Source of the DNA: Teichococcus wenyumeiae
GTDB taxonomy: Bacteria > Pseudomonadota > Alphaproteobacteria > Acetobacterales > Acetobacteraceae
Assembly (NCBI RefSeq): GCF_003696345.1
Contig: NZ_RFLX01000001.1
Span: 496,001 to 560,000, forward strand
Length of the DNA stretch: 64,000 nucleotides
Direction: 5' to 3'
Shown: one piece after another, positions 32,155 to 40,999 of the stretch
Numbering within the stretch: position 1 is the stretch's first letter
How the letters are laid out: each line of letters starts with the position of its first letter
Position numbers and translations under genes: made by a program
Notes under the pieces: generated by a model
Told to the model about the DNA's origin: nothing
The model's database searches: none
The model's input: only the letters and a program-made list of their open reading frames with translations

Positions 32155-33408
32155 GTGCGCATCCTCTACCTGCACCAGCATTATTCCGGCCCGGCCGGCG
32201 CCACCGCCACCCGCAGCCACGCCATGGCGCGGGCGCTGCTGGCGGCGGGGCACCAGGTCACCATCGCCTGCGGGCAATATGCCGGCGCCGTCACCGGCCT
32301 GGATGGCGCCATGCGCCAGGGCCGGCGGGAAGGGGTGGTGCAGGGCATCCGGCTGGTGGAATTCGCCATTCCCTGCGGCAATCACCAGGGTTTTTCGGGC
32401 CGTACCCTGGCCTTCGGGCGCTTCGCCGCCGCCGCGGCGCGGCTGGCCCTGGCGGAGCCCTGGGACCTCGTCATCGCCTCCTCGACACCGCTGACCGTCG
32501 TGGTCCCGGCGCTGCTGGCGCGGCGCCTGCGCGGCACGCCCTTTGTCTACGAGATCCGCGACCCCTGGCCGGAGCTGCCGCGCGCCATGGGCGCCGCGCC
32601 GCCGCTGGCGCTGGCTGCGATGGAGCCGCTGGCCAGTGCCGCCTGCCGCCAGGCCGCCGGCGTGGTGGCGCTGAGCGAGGGCATGGCCGAGACCGCCCTG
32701 GCGCGTGGCGCCGACCCCGCGCGGGTGGCGGTGGTGCCCAATGGCTGCGACCTCGACCTCTTCGGCCCGCAGGTCGCGCCCTGGCGCCCGGAAGGCGTGG
32801 CGCCCTGGGAGGTGCTGGCCGTCTATGCCGGCGCCCATGGCCGCGCCAACGGGCTGGACCAGCTGCTGGATGCCGCCGAGATCCTGCAATTCCGCGGCGA
32901 GCACCGCATCCGCCTGCTGCTGGTGGGCGAGGGAGGCGAGAAGCCCAGGCTGCGGCAGGCGGCGGCGGAGCGGGGGCTGAACAATCTCAGCTTCCTGGAC
33001 AGCCTGCCGAAGCGGCGGCTGGCGGCGCTGCTGTCCGGCGCGCAGGTGGGGCTGCAATGCCTGGCCCCGGTGCCGGAATTCGCCGAATGGACGGCGCCCA
33101 ACAAGCTGATGGACTACCTGGCCGCCGGCCTGCCGGTGGTGGCCAATCTGCCCGGCCGCGCGGCGCGGCTACTGGCCGGTGGGCCACAGGCCTGCGGCCT
33201 GCCGACGCCGCCGGGCGATGCCGCCGCCCTGGCCGACGCGCTGGTCTGGATGGCCGACAACCCGCACCGCCGCGCCGAGATGGGCCTGGCCGGCCGTGCC
33301 CAGGCGGTGCGCCGCTGGGACCGCCGGCTGCTGGCGGGTGATTTCGTCCGAGCCGTGGAGGCGGCGGCCGGGGCCGCCAGCCCCGCCGGGGCATGGGCCG
33401 CCGCCTGA
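32155..33408 (+). CDS. Glycosyltransferase family 4 (GT-B fold)
   Basis: A 417-residue cytosolic GT-B transferase that adds a sugar to the lipid-linked repeat unit. The N-terminal domain begins MRILYLHQHYSGPAGATATRSHAMARAL. The second domain holds VVPNGCDLDLFGP, VYAGAHGRANGLDQLLDAAEIL and the donor-binding APNKLMDYLAAGLPVVAN segment (an E-x7-E variant). It resembles L-fucosamine-type or WbuB-like transferases, but the donor cannot be read. The start is GTG at 32155, 11 bases after the aminotransferase stop. Its 3' end overlaps the epimerase gene. Confidence 0.82.
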   Translation: MRILYLHQHYSGPAGATATRSHAMARALLAAGHQVTIACGQYAGAVTGLDGAMRQGRREGVVQGIRLVEFAIPCGNHQGFSGRTLAFGRFAAAAARLALAEPWDLVIASSTPLTVVVPALLARRLRGTPFVYEIRDPWPELPRAMGAAPPLALAAMEPLASAACRQAAGVVALSEGMAETALARGADPARVAVVPNGCDLDLFGPQVAPWRPEGVAPWEVLAVYAGAHGRANGLDQLLDAAEILQFRGEHRIRLLLVGEGGEKPRLRQAAAERGLNNLSFLDSLPKRRLAALLSGAQVGLQCLAPVPEFAEWTAPNKLMDYLAAGLPVVANLPGRAARLLAGGPQACGLPTPPGDAAALADALVWMADNPHRRAEMGLAGRAQAVRRWDRRLLAGDFVRAVEAAAGAASPAGAWAAA

Positions 33409-34514
33409 TGCTGCCGGAACTGCATCTGGTCGCCTCCGCGCGGCCCAACCTGCCGAAGCTGGCGGCGCTCTGGCACGCGCTGGCGGAAGCACCGGCCTTC
33501 TGCCGCCCGGTGCTGGTGCATACCGGCCAGCACCACGACGCCGCCATGTTCGCCGGCCATCTGGAAGACCTTGGCCTGCCGGCGCCGGAGGTCTCGCTGG
33601 GTGTCTCCGGCGGCGGCCACGCGGCCCTGACCGGCCGCGCCATGCTGGCCTGCGAGGCGCTGTGGCAGGGGCGCCGCCCCGCCCTGGTGGTGGTGCCCGG
33701 TGACGTGGACGGCACGCTGGCGGCGGCGCTGGCCGCGCGCAAGCTGCGCATCCCGGTGGCGCATCTGGAGGCCGGGCTGCGCTGCGGCGACCGCGACATG
33801 CCGGAGGAGATCAACCGCCGCGCGGTGGATGCCATCTCCGATCTGCTCTGGGCGCCGGACCACGCCACCGCCGCCCGCCTGCTGCGGGAAGGCCACGCGC
33901 CGGAAGCGGTGCGCGCCGTCGGCAACAGCATGATCGACACGCTGCTGCGCCGCCTGCCCGCCGCGCGGGTGCGGGCGCTGCCCGCCGGGCTCCTCCCCGG
34001 CGGCTATGGCGTGCTGACCCTGCACCGCCCGGCCAATGTGGACAGCCGCCCCGCCCTGGCTGCCCTGCTGGGTGCGGTGGCGGAAGCCGCCCATGCCCTG
34101 CCGCTGGCCTGGCCGCTGCACCCGCGCACCGCGAAGCGCATGGCGGAATTCGGCCTGGAGATGCCGCCGGGCATCCTGCCGCTGCCGCCGCTGGGCTACC
34201 TGGATTTCCTCTCCCTGCTCAGCCGTGCCCGGCTGGTCGCCACCGACAGCGGCGGGGTGCAGGAGGAAGCGGCGGGGCTGGATGTGCCCTGCCTGACGCT
34301 GCGCCCCTCCACCGAACGGCCGGTGACGCTGGAATCCGGCGCCAACCAGCTTGTCACGCCCGCCGGCCTGCCGGCGGCGGTGGCCAGGGTGCTTTCGGGC
34401 GGCTGGCCACCCGCCCGGCCCATCCCGTTGTGGGACGCTGAGGTCGGCGCCCGCATGGTGGCGCATCTCCGGACCACGCTGGCCGCCGCCGAACCGATGC
34501 TGGAAACCGCCTGA
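33393..34514 (+). CDS. wecB: UDP-N-acetylglucosamine 2-epimerase (non-hydrolysing)
   Basis: This 373-residue GT-B-fold enzyme interconverts UDP-GlcNAc and UDP-ManNAc (or their 2,3-diacetamido relatives, as WbpI does). Conserved parts are HTGQHHD (about 42-48), PGDVDGTLAAALAARKLRIPVAHLEAGLRCGDRDMPEEINR (about 109-149) with the catalytic acidic residues, TLHRPANVD (about 210-218) and TDSGGVQEEA (about 285-294). DVDGT replaces the more usual GDTNS/T loop. The ATG at 33393 overlaps the previous gene by 16 bases; an ATG at 33408 would give a TGATG junction and is equally possible. Confidence 0.87.
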   Translation: MGRRLMLPELHLVASARPNLPKLAALWHALAEAPAFCRPVLVHTGQHHDAAMFAGHLEDLGLPAPEVSLGVSGGGHAALTGRAMLACEALWQGRRPALVVVPGDVDGTLAAALAARKLRIPVAHLEAGLRCGDRDMPEEINRRAVDAISDLLWAPDHATAARLLREGHAPEAVRAVGNSMIDTLLRRLPAARVRALPAGLLPGGYGVLTLHRPANVDSRPALAALLGAVAEAAHALPLAWPLHPRTAKRMAEFGLEMPPGILPLPPLGYLDFLSLLSRARLVATDSGGVQEEAAGLDVPCLTLRPSTERPVTLESGANQLVTPAGLPAAVARVLSGGWPPARPIPLWDAEVGARMVAHLRTTLAAAEPMLETA

Positions 34515-34516
34515 CG

Positions 34517-35749
34517 ATGCCTGAGCCCACCCCGCTGGTCTGCATGCTCTCCGCCGCCCATCCGCCCGCCGATGTGCGCGTGGTGGCCAAGGAAGGCGCC
34601 GCCCTGGCCGAGGCCGGCTGGCGCGTGCTGCATCTCTGCCCGGCGCCGGCGGGGCAGGATGCCTCCGCCCCGCTGCGGGAAGGCGCCGCCCCCGGCGGTG
34701 CCGGCACGGTGCCGGACAGCCATGCCGGCGTCGCCATCCGCACTTACCGGCGTGGCCGGGGCTGGCGCGGGCGGCTGCTGGGCATTCCGGCCCTGGCCCG
34801 CCGCGCCGCCGCCACCGGCGCCGCCGTGCTGCATGCCAGCGAGCCCGATGCCTGGCTGGCCGCCATTCTGGCCGCCCGGCGCAACGGCGCGCGGGTGGTG
34901 CTGGACGTGCACGAACACTATCCCTCCCGCCTCGACAGCCGCCTGCCGCCGGCGTTGCACCCGCTGGGGCGCGGCGCCATCCGCCTGGCCTGCCGCCTGG
35001 CCGGCGCCGCCGCCGATGCCGTGGTGGTGGCCAAGGACGGGCTGGATGCCGACTTTGGTGCGCCAGACCGCATCGTCGCCGTGCGCAACTATGCCGCCCC
35101 CTCCGCCGTCGCGCCGCGCGAGCATGGCCCCGGGCCGCTGACCCTGGTGCATCTGGGCGCCCTGGGCCGCGCCCGTGGCGCCATGGAGATGCTGGACGCC
35201 CTCGCCCTCTGCCCCGATGGCACGCGGCTGCGGCTGGTCGGCCGCTTCACCGATAACAGCGAGGAGGATTTCGCCGTCCGCGCCGCCGCCCTGGCGCTGG
35301 ACGGGCAGGTGGAACGGCTGGGCTGGATGCCGCATGCGGCGGCGCTGGAGGCGGCGGCGGGTGCCGATATCGGTCTGGTGCTGTTCCAGCCGGGGGTGGA
35401 GAACCACCGCCTGGCGCTGCCGCACAAGCTGTTCGACTGCATGCTGGCCGGCCTGCCCATCATCGCCCCCGCCTTTGCCGAGGAAGTGGCGGCCGTGGTG
35501 CGGGAAGCCGGCTGCGGCCTGCTGGTGGAAACCGATGACCCGGCGGCCATCGCCGCCGCCGTGGCCCGGCTGGCGGACCCGGCGCTGCGGGCCGCAATGG
35601 GCGCGCGGGGCCGCGCCGCCGCGCTGGGCCGCTTCGGCTGGCGGGCGGAAGCGGCGCGGCTGGTCCGCCTCTACCACCGCCTGGCGCCGCAGCACGCGGT
35701 GCCGGAGGCGCCAGGGCTGGCCATCACCCTTCCGCAAGGCGCGGGGTGA
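34517..35749 (+). CDS. Glycosyltransferase (GT-B fold, family 4-like)
   Basis: A 410-residue second glycosyltransferase of the operon. The N-terminal acceptor domain starts MPEPTPLVCMLSAAHPPADVRVVAKEG and includes DVHEHYPSRLDSRLP. The C-terminal donor domain has LTLVHLGALGRARGAMEML, LVGRF and a HKLFDCMLAGLPIIAP segment with the conserved donor-site region. It starts two bases after the epimerase stop. The sugar specificity is unknown. With only two transferases here, plus the initiating enzyme, a repeat unit of about three sugars would be possible unless other genes contribute. Confidence 0.82.
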   Translation: MPEPTPLVCMLSAAHPPADVRVVAKEGAALAEAGWRVLHLCPAPAGQDASAPLREGAAPGGAGTVPDSHAGVAIRTYRRGRGWRGRLLGIPALARRAAATGAAVLHASEPDAWLAAILAARRNGARVVLDVHEHYPSRLDSRLPPALHPLGRGAIRLACRLAGAAADAVVVAKDGLDADFGAPDRIVAVRNYAAPSAVAPREHGPGPLTLVHLGALGRARGAMEMLDALALCPDGTRLRLVGRFTDNSEEDFAVRAAALALDGQVERLGWMPHAAALEAAAGADIGLVLFQPGVENHRLALPHKLFDCMLAGLPIIAPAFAEEVAAVVREAGCGLLVETDDPAAIAAAVARLADPALRAAMGARGRAAALGRFGWRAEAARLVRLYHRLAPQHAVPEAPGLAITLPQGAG

Positions 35750-35808
35750 CAAGCCTTGCCACCTGTAGTGCTTCACCCCAGGGCCCGCTGCGCCTATACG
35801 CCGCCGTT

Positions 35809-37737
35809 ATGGCCACCCAACGCATCCTTCTGAATCTTGGGCTCGACGCCGCGCTGACGGCGGCCTCGCTGCCCGTCGCGGTCTGGGCGGCGGCGCCCGG
35901 CGCCTGGCCTTCTCCGGGCTGGTGGGCAGGCGCGGTGCCGGGGGCCGTGGCCTCGCTGCTGCTGGCCGGGCTGCCGCTGCGGCTGCCGCAGCAGTACCTG
36001 CGCTTCGTCGCGCTGAAGGACCTGGTGGGCGTGATCGGCGCCGGAATCGGCGGCGCGGCCATCTTTTCCGTGGCCTCCCACGCCATCGGTGCCTGGGTCT
36101 CGCCCAATCCGGCCTTTCCGCTGCTCTATGCGGGCATCCTGTCCGCCGCCCTGCTGTTGCCGCGCGTGCTGGGGCGGCTGAGCCAGACGCACCGCGTCGG
36201 CCGCCTCTCCGAGGCCCCGGCCCAGCCGGTGCTGCTGTTGGGCACCGGCGATGCCGCCGACCTCTTCATCCGCGCGCTGATCCAGCAGCGGGCGCCGGGC
36301 TACCGCGTCATGGGCATCCTGGCGCCGCGCTCCCGCGCCGCCGGGCGCCGCATCCACGGTTATCCCATCCTCGGCGCCATCGAGGATGCGGGCGCGCTGC
36401 TGGACCGCCTGCGCGCCGCCGACCGCCTGCCCGCCGCGCTGGTCCTGGCCGACCCCGACCTGCATGGCGAGGCGCTGGAAGACGTGCTGGACGCCGCCGA
36501 CCGCCATGGCGTGCCGGTCAGCCGCGCCCCGCGCCTGACGCGCCTCGACCCCGCCACGCGCCAGACCGCCAGTACCGGCAACCGCCGCTTCGACCTGCGC
36601 CCCGTGGCCATCGAGGAACTGCTGGACCGCCCGCAGGTGCCGCTGGACCGCGAGGGTATGGCGCGGCTGGTGCAGGGTCGGCGCGTGCTGGTCACCGGCG
36701 CCGGCGGCACCATCGGCGGCGAGCTGGCGCGGCAGGTGGCGGCGCTCGGCCCCTCGCAGCTGACGCTGCTGGACCATGGCGAATTCGCCCTCTACGGCAT
36801 CGACCTGGAGCTGACGGAACTGCATCCCGGCGTACCGCGCCGCGCCGTGCTGGCCGATGTGCGCGATGCTGAGCGCATCGGCCGGCTGATGGAGGAGGTG
36901 CGGCCCGAGCTGGTCTTCCACGCCGCCGCGCTGAAGCACGTGCCGATGGTGGAGAACGACCCGCTGGAAGGTCTGCTGACCAATGCGCTGGGCACCCGCG
37001 TCATCGCCGATGCCGCCCGCGCCGTGGGCTGCCGCGCCATGGTCTTCATCTCCACCGACAAGGCGGTGAACCCGACCAGCGTGATGGGCGCCTCCAAGCG
37101 CCTGGCGGAGATGTACTGCCAGGCGCTGGACATGGAGGCGCGGCACGGAGCCAAGGGCAACCAGGCCCCCATGCGCTGCGTCACCGTGCGCTTCGGCAAT
37201 GTGCTGGGCTCCACCGGCTCGGTCGTGCCGCTGTTCCGCCGGCAGTTGGAGCGCGGCGGGCCGCTGACCGTGACCCATCCCGACATGCGCCGCTACTTCA
37301 TGACGGTGCGGGAAGCCGTGGGGCTGGTGCTGCAGGCCAGCGTCGTCGGCGCCGAGGACCGCGCCGACCAGCCGCCCGAACTGGCCGATGGCGGCATCTT
37401 CGTGCTCGACATGGGCAAGCCGGTGAAGATCGTGGACATGGCGCGGCGCATGATCCGCCTGGCCGGCCTGCGGCCGGACGAGGATGTGGAGATCCGCTTC
37501 ACTGGCCTCCGCCCCGGCGAGAAGCTCTTCGAGGAACTCTTCCACGGGCAGGAGCCGCCGCGCCCCACCCAGTTCCCCGGCCTGCTGGTGGCGACGCCGC
37601 GCACCGCCGACGCGGCGCAGATGGGCGCGGCCATCGACCAGATCGCGGCCTATGCCCGCGAGGGCAACCGGGAGGCGGCGCTGGCGCAGCTGGCCCGGCT
37701 GGTGCCGGAATTCGACCACAACACCGAAGGCGGATAG
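35809..37737 (+). CDS. UDP-sugar 4,6-dehydratase, PglF/WbpM/CapD family (membrane-bound)
   Basis: This enzyme makes UDP-4-keto-6-deoxy sugars from UDP-GlcNAc-type substrates. From the ATG at 35809 it has 642 residues: about four N-terminal membrane helices, a CoA-binding-like nucleotide domain (VLLLGTGDAADLFIRAL), and an extended SDR domain. The NAD loop is GAGGTIGGELA (about 297-307), and STDKAVNPTSVMGASKR (about 415-431) has the Met-for-Tyr change typical of this subgroup. A GTG at 35746, overlapping the preceding gene by four bases, is an alternative start adding 21 residues. It ends five bases before the dehydrogenase gene. Confidence 0.88.
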   Translation: MATQRILLNLGLDAALTAASLPVAVWAAAPGAWPSPGWWAGAVPGAVASLLLAGLPLRLPQQYLRFVALKDLVGVIGAGIGGAAIFSVASHAIGAWVSPNPAFPLLYAGILSAALLLPRVLGRLSQTHRVGRLSEAPAQPVLLLGTGDAADLFIRALIQQRAPGYRVMGILAPRSRAAGRRIHGYPILGAIEDAGALLDRLRAADRLPAALVLADPDLHGEALEDVLDAADRHGVPVSRAPRLTRLDPATRQTASTGNRRFDLRPVAIEELLDRPQVPLDREGMARLVQGRRVLVTGAGGTIGGELARQVAALGPSQLTLLDHGEFALYGIDLELTELHPGVPRRAVLADVRDAERIGRLMEEVRPELVFHAAALKHVPMVENDPLEGLLTNALGTRVIADAARAVGCRAMVFISTDKAVNPTSVMGASKRLAEMYCQALDMEARHGAKGNQAPMRCVTVRFGNVLGSTGSVVPLFRRQLERGGPLTVTHPDMRRYFMTVREAVGLVLQASVVGAEDRADQPPELADGGIFVLDMGKPVKIVDMARRMIRLAGLRPDEDVEIRFTGLRPGEKLFEELFHGQEPPRPTQFPGLLVATPRTADAAQMGAAIDQIAAYAREGNREAALAQLARLVPEFDHNTEGG

Positions 37738-37741
37738 CCGA

Positions 37742-39118
37742 ATGGACACAGCCCGGGCGCTGGCCGCGCGCATTCACACCAGGGAAGCGCGCATCGGCGT
37801 GGTCGGGCTGGGCTATGCCGGGCTGCCGCTGGCGCTGCGTTTCGCCGAATGCGGCTTTCCTGTCTCGGGCTTCGATATCGACGCGGCCAAGGTGGAGGCC
37901 ATCAATGCCGGGCGCAGCCCGGTGCATGGCATCGCCGATGGGCGCGTGGCAGCGGCGCGCGTCGCGGCGCATGGCGATTTCGCCGCCGCGCGGGACTGCG
38001 ACGCCATCCTGATCTGCGTCCCCACCCCCGTCGGCCCGCACAAGGAACCGATCCTGGAGCCGGTGGCGCAGACGCTCGCCTCCCTCGCGCCGCATCTGCG
38101 GCAGGGGCAGGCCATCGTGCTGGAAAGCACCACCTATCCCGGCACCACCGAGGATTTCGTTCTGCCCGCCCTGGCGGCGGCGGGGCTGCGCGTCGGCCTC
38201 GATGCCTTCGCCTGCTACAGCCCGGAGCGCGAGGACCCCGGCAACCCGGACGGCACCTTCGGCCGCGTGCCCAAGCTGGTCGCGGGCGCGACTCCGGCTT
38301 GCCTGGAGGTGGCGATGGCGCTCTACGGCGCCGCCACGCCGCATCTGGTGCCCATGACCTCGCTGGCGGCGGCGGAGCTGACCAAGCTCTACGAAAACGT
38401 CTTCCGCGCCGTGAATATCGGCCTGGTGAACGAGCTGAAGCGCATCAGCCACGCCCTGCATCTCGACGTGCATGAGGTGATCGACGCGGCGCAGACAAAG
38501 CCCTTCGGCTTCATGCCCTTCCGGCCCGGCCCCGGCCTCGGCGGCCACTGCATCCCCGTCGACCCCTATTACCTCGCCTGGAAGGCGCGGGAGCTGGGCG
38601 TGCCGTCCGACTTCGTGGAACTGGCCGGGCGGGTGAACGACGCCATGCCGCATTACGTGGTGGACCGGCTGCGCGACGCGCTGGAAGCCCGCGGCCGCAC
38701 GCTGCGCGGCGCCCGCGTGCTGCTGCTGGGGCTGGCCTACAAGCCCGGCGTGCCCGACACGCGCGAAAGCCCGGCGGTGGAGATCTTCCGCCTGTTGGAG
38801 GAGCGGCGGGCCGAGATCCGCTACCACGACCCGCTGGTGCCGCGCTTCCCCGTCACCCGCCGCCTGGGCGGTGAGGCGCCGGACCTGGAAAGCCAGGAGC
38901 TGACCCCGGAACTGCTGGCGGCGCAGGATGCCGTGCTGGTGGTGACGCCGCAGCCCGGCATCGACTTCGCCTTGGTGCGCGCCCATGCGCCCCTGGTGGT
39001 GGATACGCGCGGCGTCTACCGCGACGCGGCGGTCAGGCTGGAGCCGTTGCAAGTTGAAACCGCTGGTGATTTCCCAATCACCCCCGGCTCGGCCTATCAC
39101 CGCGTCATCCAGGCCTGA
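37742..39118 (+). CDS. Nucleotide-sugar 6-dehydrogenase (UDP-GlcNAc/ManNAc or UDP-glucose dehydrogenase family)
   Basis: This 458-residue NAD-dependent enzyme oxidises C6 of a UDP-sugar to the uronic acid. The Rossmann start is GVVGLGYAGLPLALRFAECG (about 19-38). The catalytic Cys270 is in GLGGHCIPVDP. Between them lie the STTYPGTTED, YSPERE(DPG) and LYENVFRAVNIGLVNE segments. The pattern resembles WbpA/WecC-type enzymes more than Ugd. With the WecB-like epimerase and a WbpE-like aminotransferase it suggests an acetamido-uronic acid in the polymer. Confidence 0.87.
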   Translation: MDTARALAARIHTREARIGVVGLGYAGLPLALRFAECGFPVSGFDIDAAKVEAINAGRSPVHGIADGRVAAARVAAHGDFAAARDCDAILICVPTPVGPHKEPILEPVAQTLASLAPHLRQGQAIVLESTTYPGTTEDFVLPALAAAGLRVGLDAFACYSPEREDPGNPDGTFGRVPKLVAGATPACLEVAMALYGAATPHLVPMTSLAAAELTKLYENVFRAVNIGLVNELKRISHALHLDVHEVIDAAQTKPFGFMPFRPGPGLGGHCIPVDPYYLAWKARELGVPSDFVELAGRVNDAMPHYVVDRLRDALEARGRTLRGARVLLLGLAYKPGVPDTRESPAVEIFRLLEERRAEIRYHDPLVPRFPVTRRLGGEAPDLESQELTPELLAAQDAVLVVTPQPGIDFALVRAHAPLVVDTRGVYRDAAVRLEPLQVETAGDFPITPGSAYHRVIQA

Positions 39119-39169
39119 GCCCCTCGCGGGCCCAGGCCCGACATCGCGTTTGCCGGAGCGATCCGAACC

Positions 39170-40330
39170 ATGACCACCGAGACCACCGCGCGCCCGATTT
39201 CCCTCTTTGACATGAAGGCGCAGCAGGCGCTGATCCGCGCGGAGATGAACACCCGGATCGCCAAGGTGCTGGACAGCGGCGCCTTCGTGAACGGCCCCGA
39301 GGTGCGGGAGGTCGAGGAAAAGCTGGCCGCCTTCGCCGGCGCCAGGCATGCCGTCGGCGTTTCTTCCGGCACCGATGCGCTGCAGATCGCCATGATGGCC
39401 GAGAAGATCGGCCCGGGCGATGCCGTCTTCCTGCCTGCCTTCACCTATACCGCCACTGCCGAGGTGCCGCTGGTGCTGGGCGCCACGCCGGTTTTCGTCG
39501 ATGTGGCCGAGGACGGCTTCAACATCGACATCGCCGACCTCAAGCGCCGCATCACGCTGGTGAAGGAGCAGGGCAAGCTGCGCCCCCGCGCCGTGGTGGG
39601 CGTGGACCTCTATGGCCTGCCCGCCGACTGGCCCGCGATCCTGGAGATCTGCCGCGCAGAGGGCATGTTCGCGCTCGATGACGCCGCTCAGGCCTTCGGC
39701 GGCGCGCTGGATGGCAAGCGCCTCGGCGCCTGGGCCGATGCCACGGCGCTGAGCTTCTACCCGACCAAGACGCTGGGCTGCTACGGCGACGGCGGCGCCA
39801 TCCTGACCAATGATGCCGACCGGGCGGAGCTGTATCGCTCGCTGCGCACCCATGGCGAGGGCAAGACCCGCTACGAGGTGGAGCGCACCGGCATGAACGG
39901 CCGCCTGGACACCATCCAGGCCGCCATCCTGCTCTGCAAGCTGCCGCTGCTGGAACAGGAACTGGCCTCCCGCACCCGCATCGCCGGCTGGTATGCCGAG
40001 CGCCTGGCCAACCACGTTGTGGTGCCGCGCGAGCGCCCCGGCGCGCAATCCGCCTGGGGCCTCTACACCGTGATCCTGCCCGATGCCGCGACGCGGGACC
40101 GCGTGATGGCGGCGATGAAGCAGCGCGGCGTGCCCAGTGCCATCTACTACCCGAAGCCGTTGCACCACCAACCGGCCTATGCCGCCGCCCATGCCGCCGG
40201 CCTGCCGAACGGCCCGGTGCTGAGCACCAGCGAAAGCCTGTGCGAGCGCGTGCTGTCGCTGCCGATGCATCCCTATCTGGATGAAGGGCAGGTCGCGGCC
40301 GTGGCGGATGCGCTGATCGCCGGGCTCTGA
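39170..40330 (+). CDS. DegT/DnrJ/EryC1/StrS aminotransferase, WbpE/WlbC-like
   Basis: A 386-residue PLP enzyme, the second sugar aminotransferase of the locus. It has GVSSGTDALQIAMMA (about 62-76), DDAAQAFGG (about 168-176) and the PLP Lys200 in FYPTKTLGCYGDGGAILT. The FDMKAQQALIRAEMNTRIAKVLDSGAFVNGPEVREVE opening matches aminotransferases that act on UDP-3-keto-GlcNAc uronic acid. That would pair with the upstream dehydrogenase, but the intervening oxidase (WbpB) and the acetyltransferase (WbpD) are not in this window. The start is ATG 39170. A composite repeat begins 5 bases after the stop. Confidence 0.85.
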   Translation: MTTETTARPISLFDMKAQQALIRAEMNTRIAKVLDSGAFVNGPEVREVEEKLAAFAGARHAVGVSSGTDALQIAMMAEKIGPGDAVFLPAFTYTATAEVPLVLGATPVFVDVAEDGFNIDIADLKRRITLVKEQGKLRPRAVVGVDLYGLPADWPAILEICRAEGMFALDDAAQAFGGALDGKRLGAWADATALSFYPTKTLGCYGDGGAILTNDADRAELYRSLRTHGEGKTRYEVERTGMNGRLDTIQAAILLCKLPLLEQELASRTRIAGWYAERLANHVVVPRERPGAQSAWGLYTVILPDAATRDRVMAAMKQRGVPSAIYYPKPLHHQPAYAAAHAAGLPNGPVLSTSESLCERVLSLPMHPYLDEGQVAAVADALIAGL

Positions 40331-40335
40331 GGCAA

Positions 40336-40573
40336 GGCCAGGGGCGCTGCCCCTGGACCCCGCTGGGGTGACAGTGTCACCCCAGACCCCGCCCTCTGTT
40401 TTTTGGACTTTCGGAACGGTGGTTCCGCAGGGGGGCATGGCTTCTGGCGGCTACGGCTGCAGCCCGCGTGGTTTTTTGAAGTCCGGCGCTGGCGAACCGC
40501 GCAGCGCCACGTCCTTCAGCCCCCGGCCTGAAACTCACAGCGGGGTCCGGATGGAATGTCCACCCTCTTGGCC
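40336..40573. repeat. Composite palindromic repeat, copy A6
   Basis: The left arm is well kept: GGCCAGGGGCGCTGCCCCTGG, then GGGGTGACAGTGTCACCCC (40365-40383), then AGACCCCGCC. The core is degraded but recognisable (GGTTCCGC...CTTCTGGCGGCTACGGCTGCAGCCCGCGTGG). The right arm has decayed to AGCGGGGTCCGGATGGAATGTCCACC..CTTGGCC. It lies between the exopolysaccharide operon and the convergent micro-gene pair. Confidence 0.75.
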
Positions 40574-40586
40574 CCGGCAGCCTCCT

Positions 40587-40766
40587 TCACTCTCCCAGCA
40601 GCAGCAATCCGCCCCAGGACAGGCCGAAGACCAGCACGGCCACGGCGGCGGTGGCGAGCCCGGGGGCGCGGGCGGCGCGGTCCAGCATCAGCCCCAAAAC
40701 CCCGGCCAGCAGCGAGAAGAGCAGAACGGTAGCCACCAGCCCATTCAGGGCTGGCAGGCTCATCAT
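40587..40766 (-). CDS. Small two-helix membrane protein (59 residues), unknown function
   Basis: An open frame of 59 codons with two predicted membrane helices (about residues 8-27 and 37-57) joined by a short basic loop with DRAARAP. The start is ATG ATG, and the stop of the upstream 78-codon gene overlaps it (ATGATGA), a classic coupling arrangement. I recognise no family. Hydrophobicity, frame coupling and good codon usage support it as real, but the short length keeps confidence modest. Confidence 0.5.
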   Translation of the reverse strand: MMSLPALNGLVATVLLFSLLAGVLGLMLDRAARAPGLATAAVAVLVFGLSWGGLLLLGE

Positions 40767-40999
40767 GGTGCGCCCCGCCGCCTGCGGCGGCGGATGGCTG
40801 CGCGTTCCGGCGCCGAAAGCGGGGCATAGAGCGCCCGCGCATCCCGCAGCCAGGCGGTGCGGCTGCCGGGCGCGCCGCTTTCATAGCGGGACGCTTCCGG
40901 CGGCTGCGCCGCGGCGGCCTCCCGGCCCGCGGGAGGGAAGGCGGCCAGCCAGCCCATCAGGGCCAGGGGCCAGAGGCGGTTGGGCGGGGTATCCGTCAT
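40763..40999 (-). CDS. Small hypothetical protein (78 residues) coupled to the micro membrane protein
   Basis: A 78-residue product with a possible single hydrophobic segment (about 9-24, LWPLALMGWLAAFPPAG), a polar middle and a strongly basic C terminus (RAAIRRRRRRG). It overlaps the start of the next micro-gene by four bases. It faces hrcA across a 252-base divergent gap. I recognise no family. The Arg-rich end and the pairing with a two-helix protein could mean a small membrane complex, which is speculation. Confidence 0.5.
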   Translation of the reverse strand: MTDTPPNRLWPLALMGWLAAFPPAGREAAAAQPPEASRYESGAPGSRTAWLRDARALYAPLSAPERAAIRRRRRRGAP

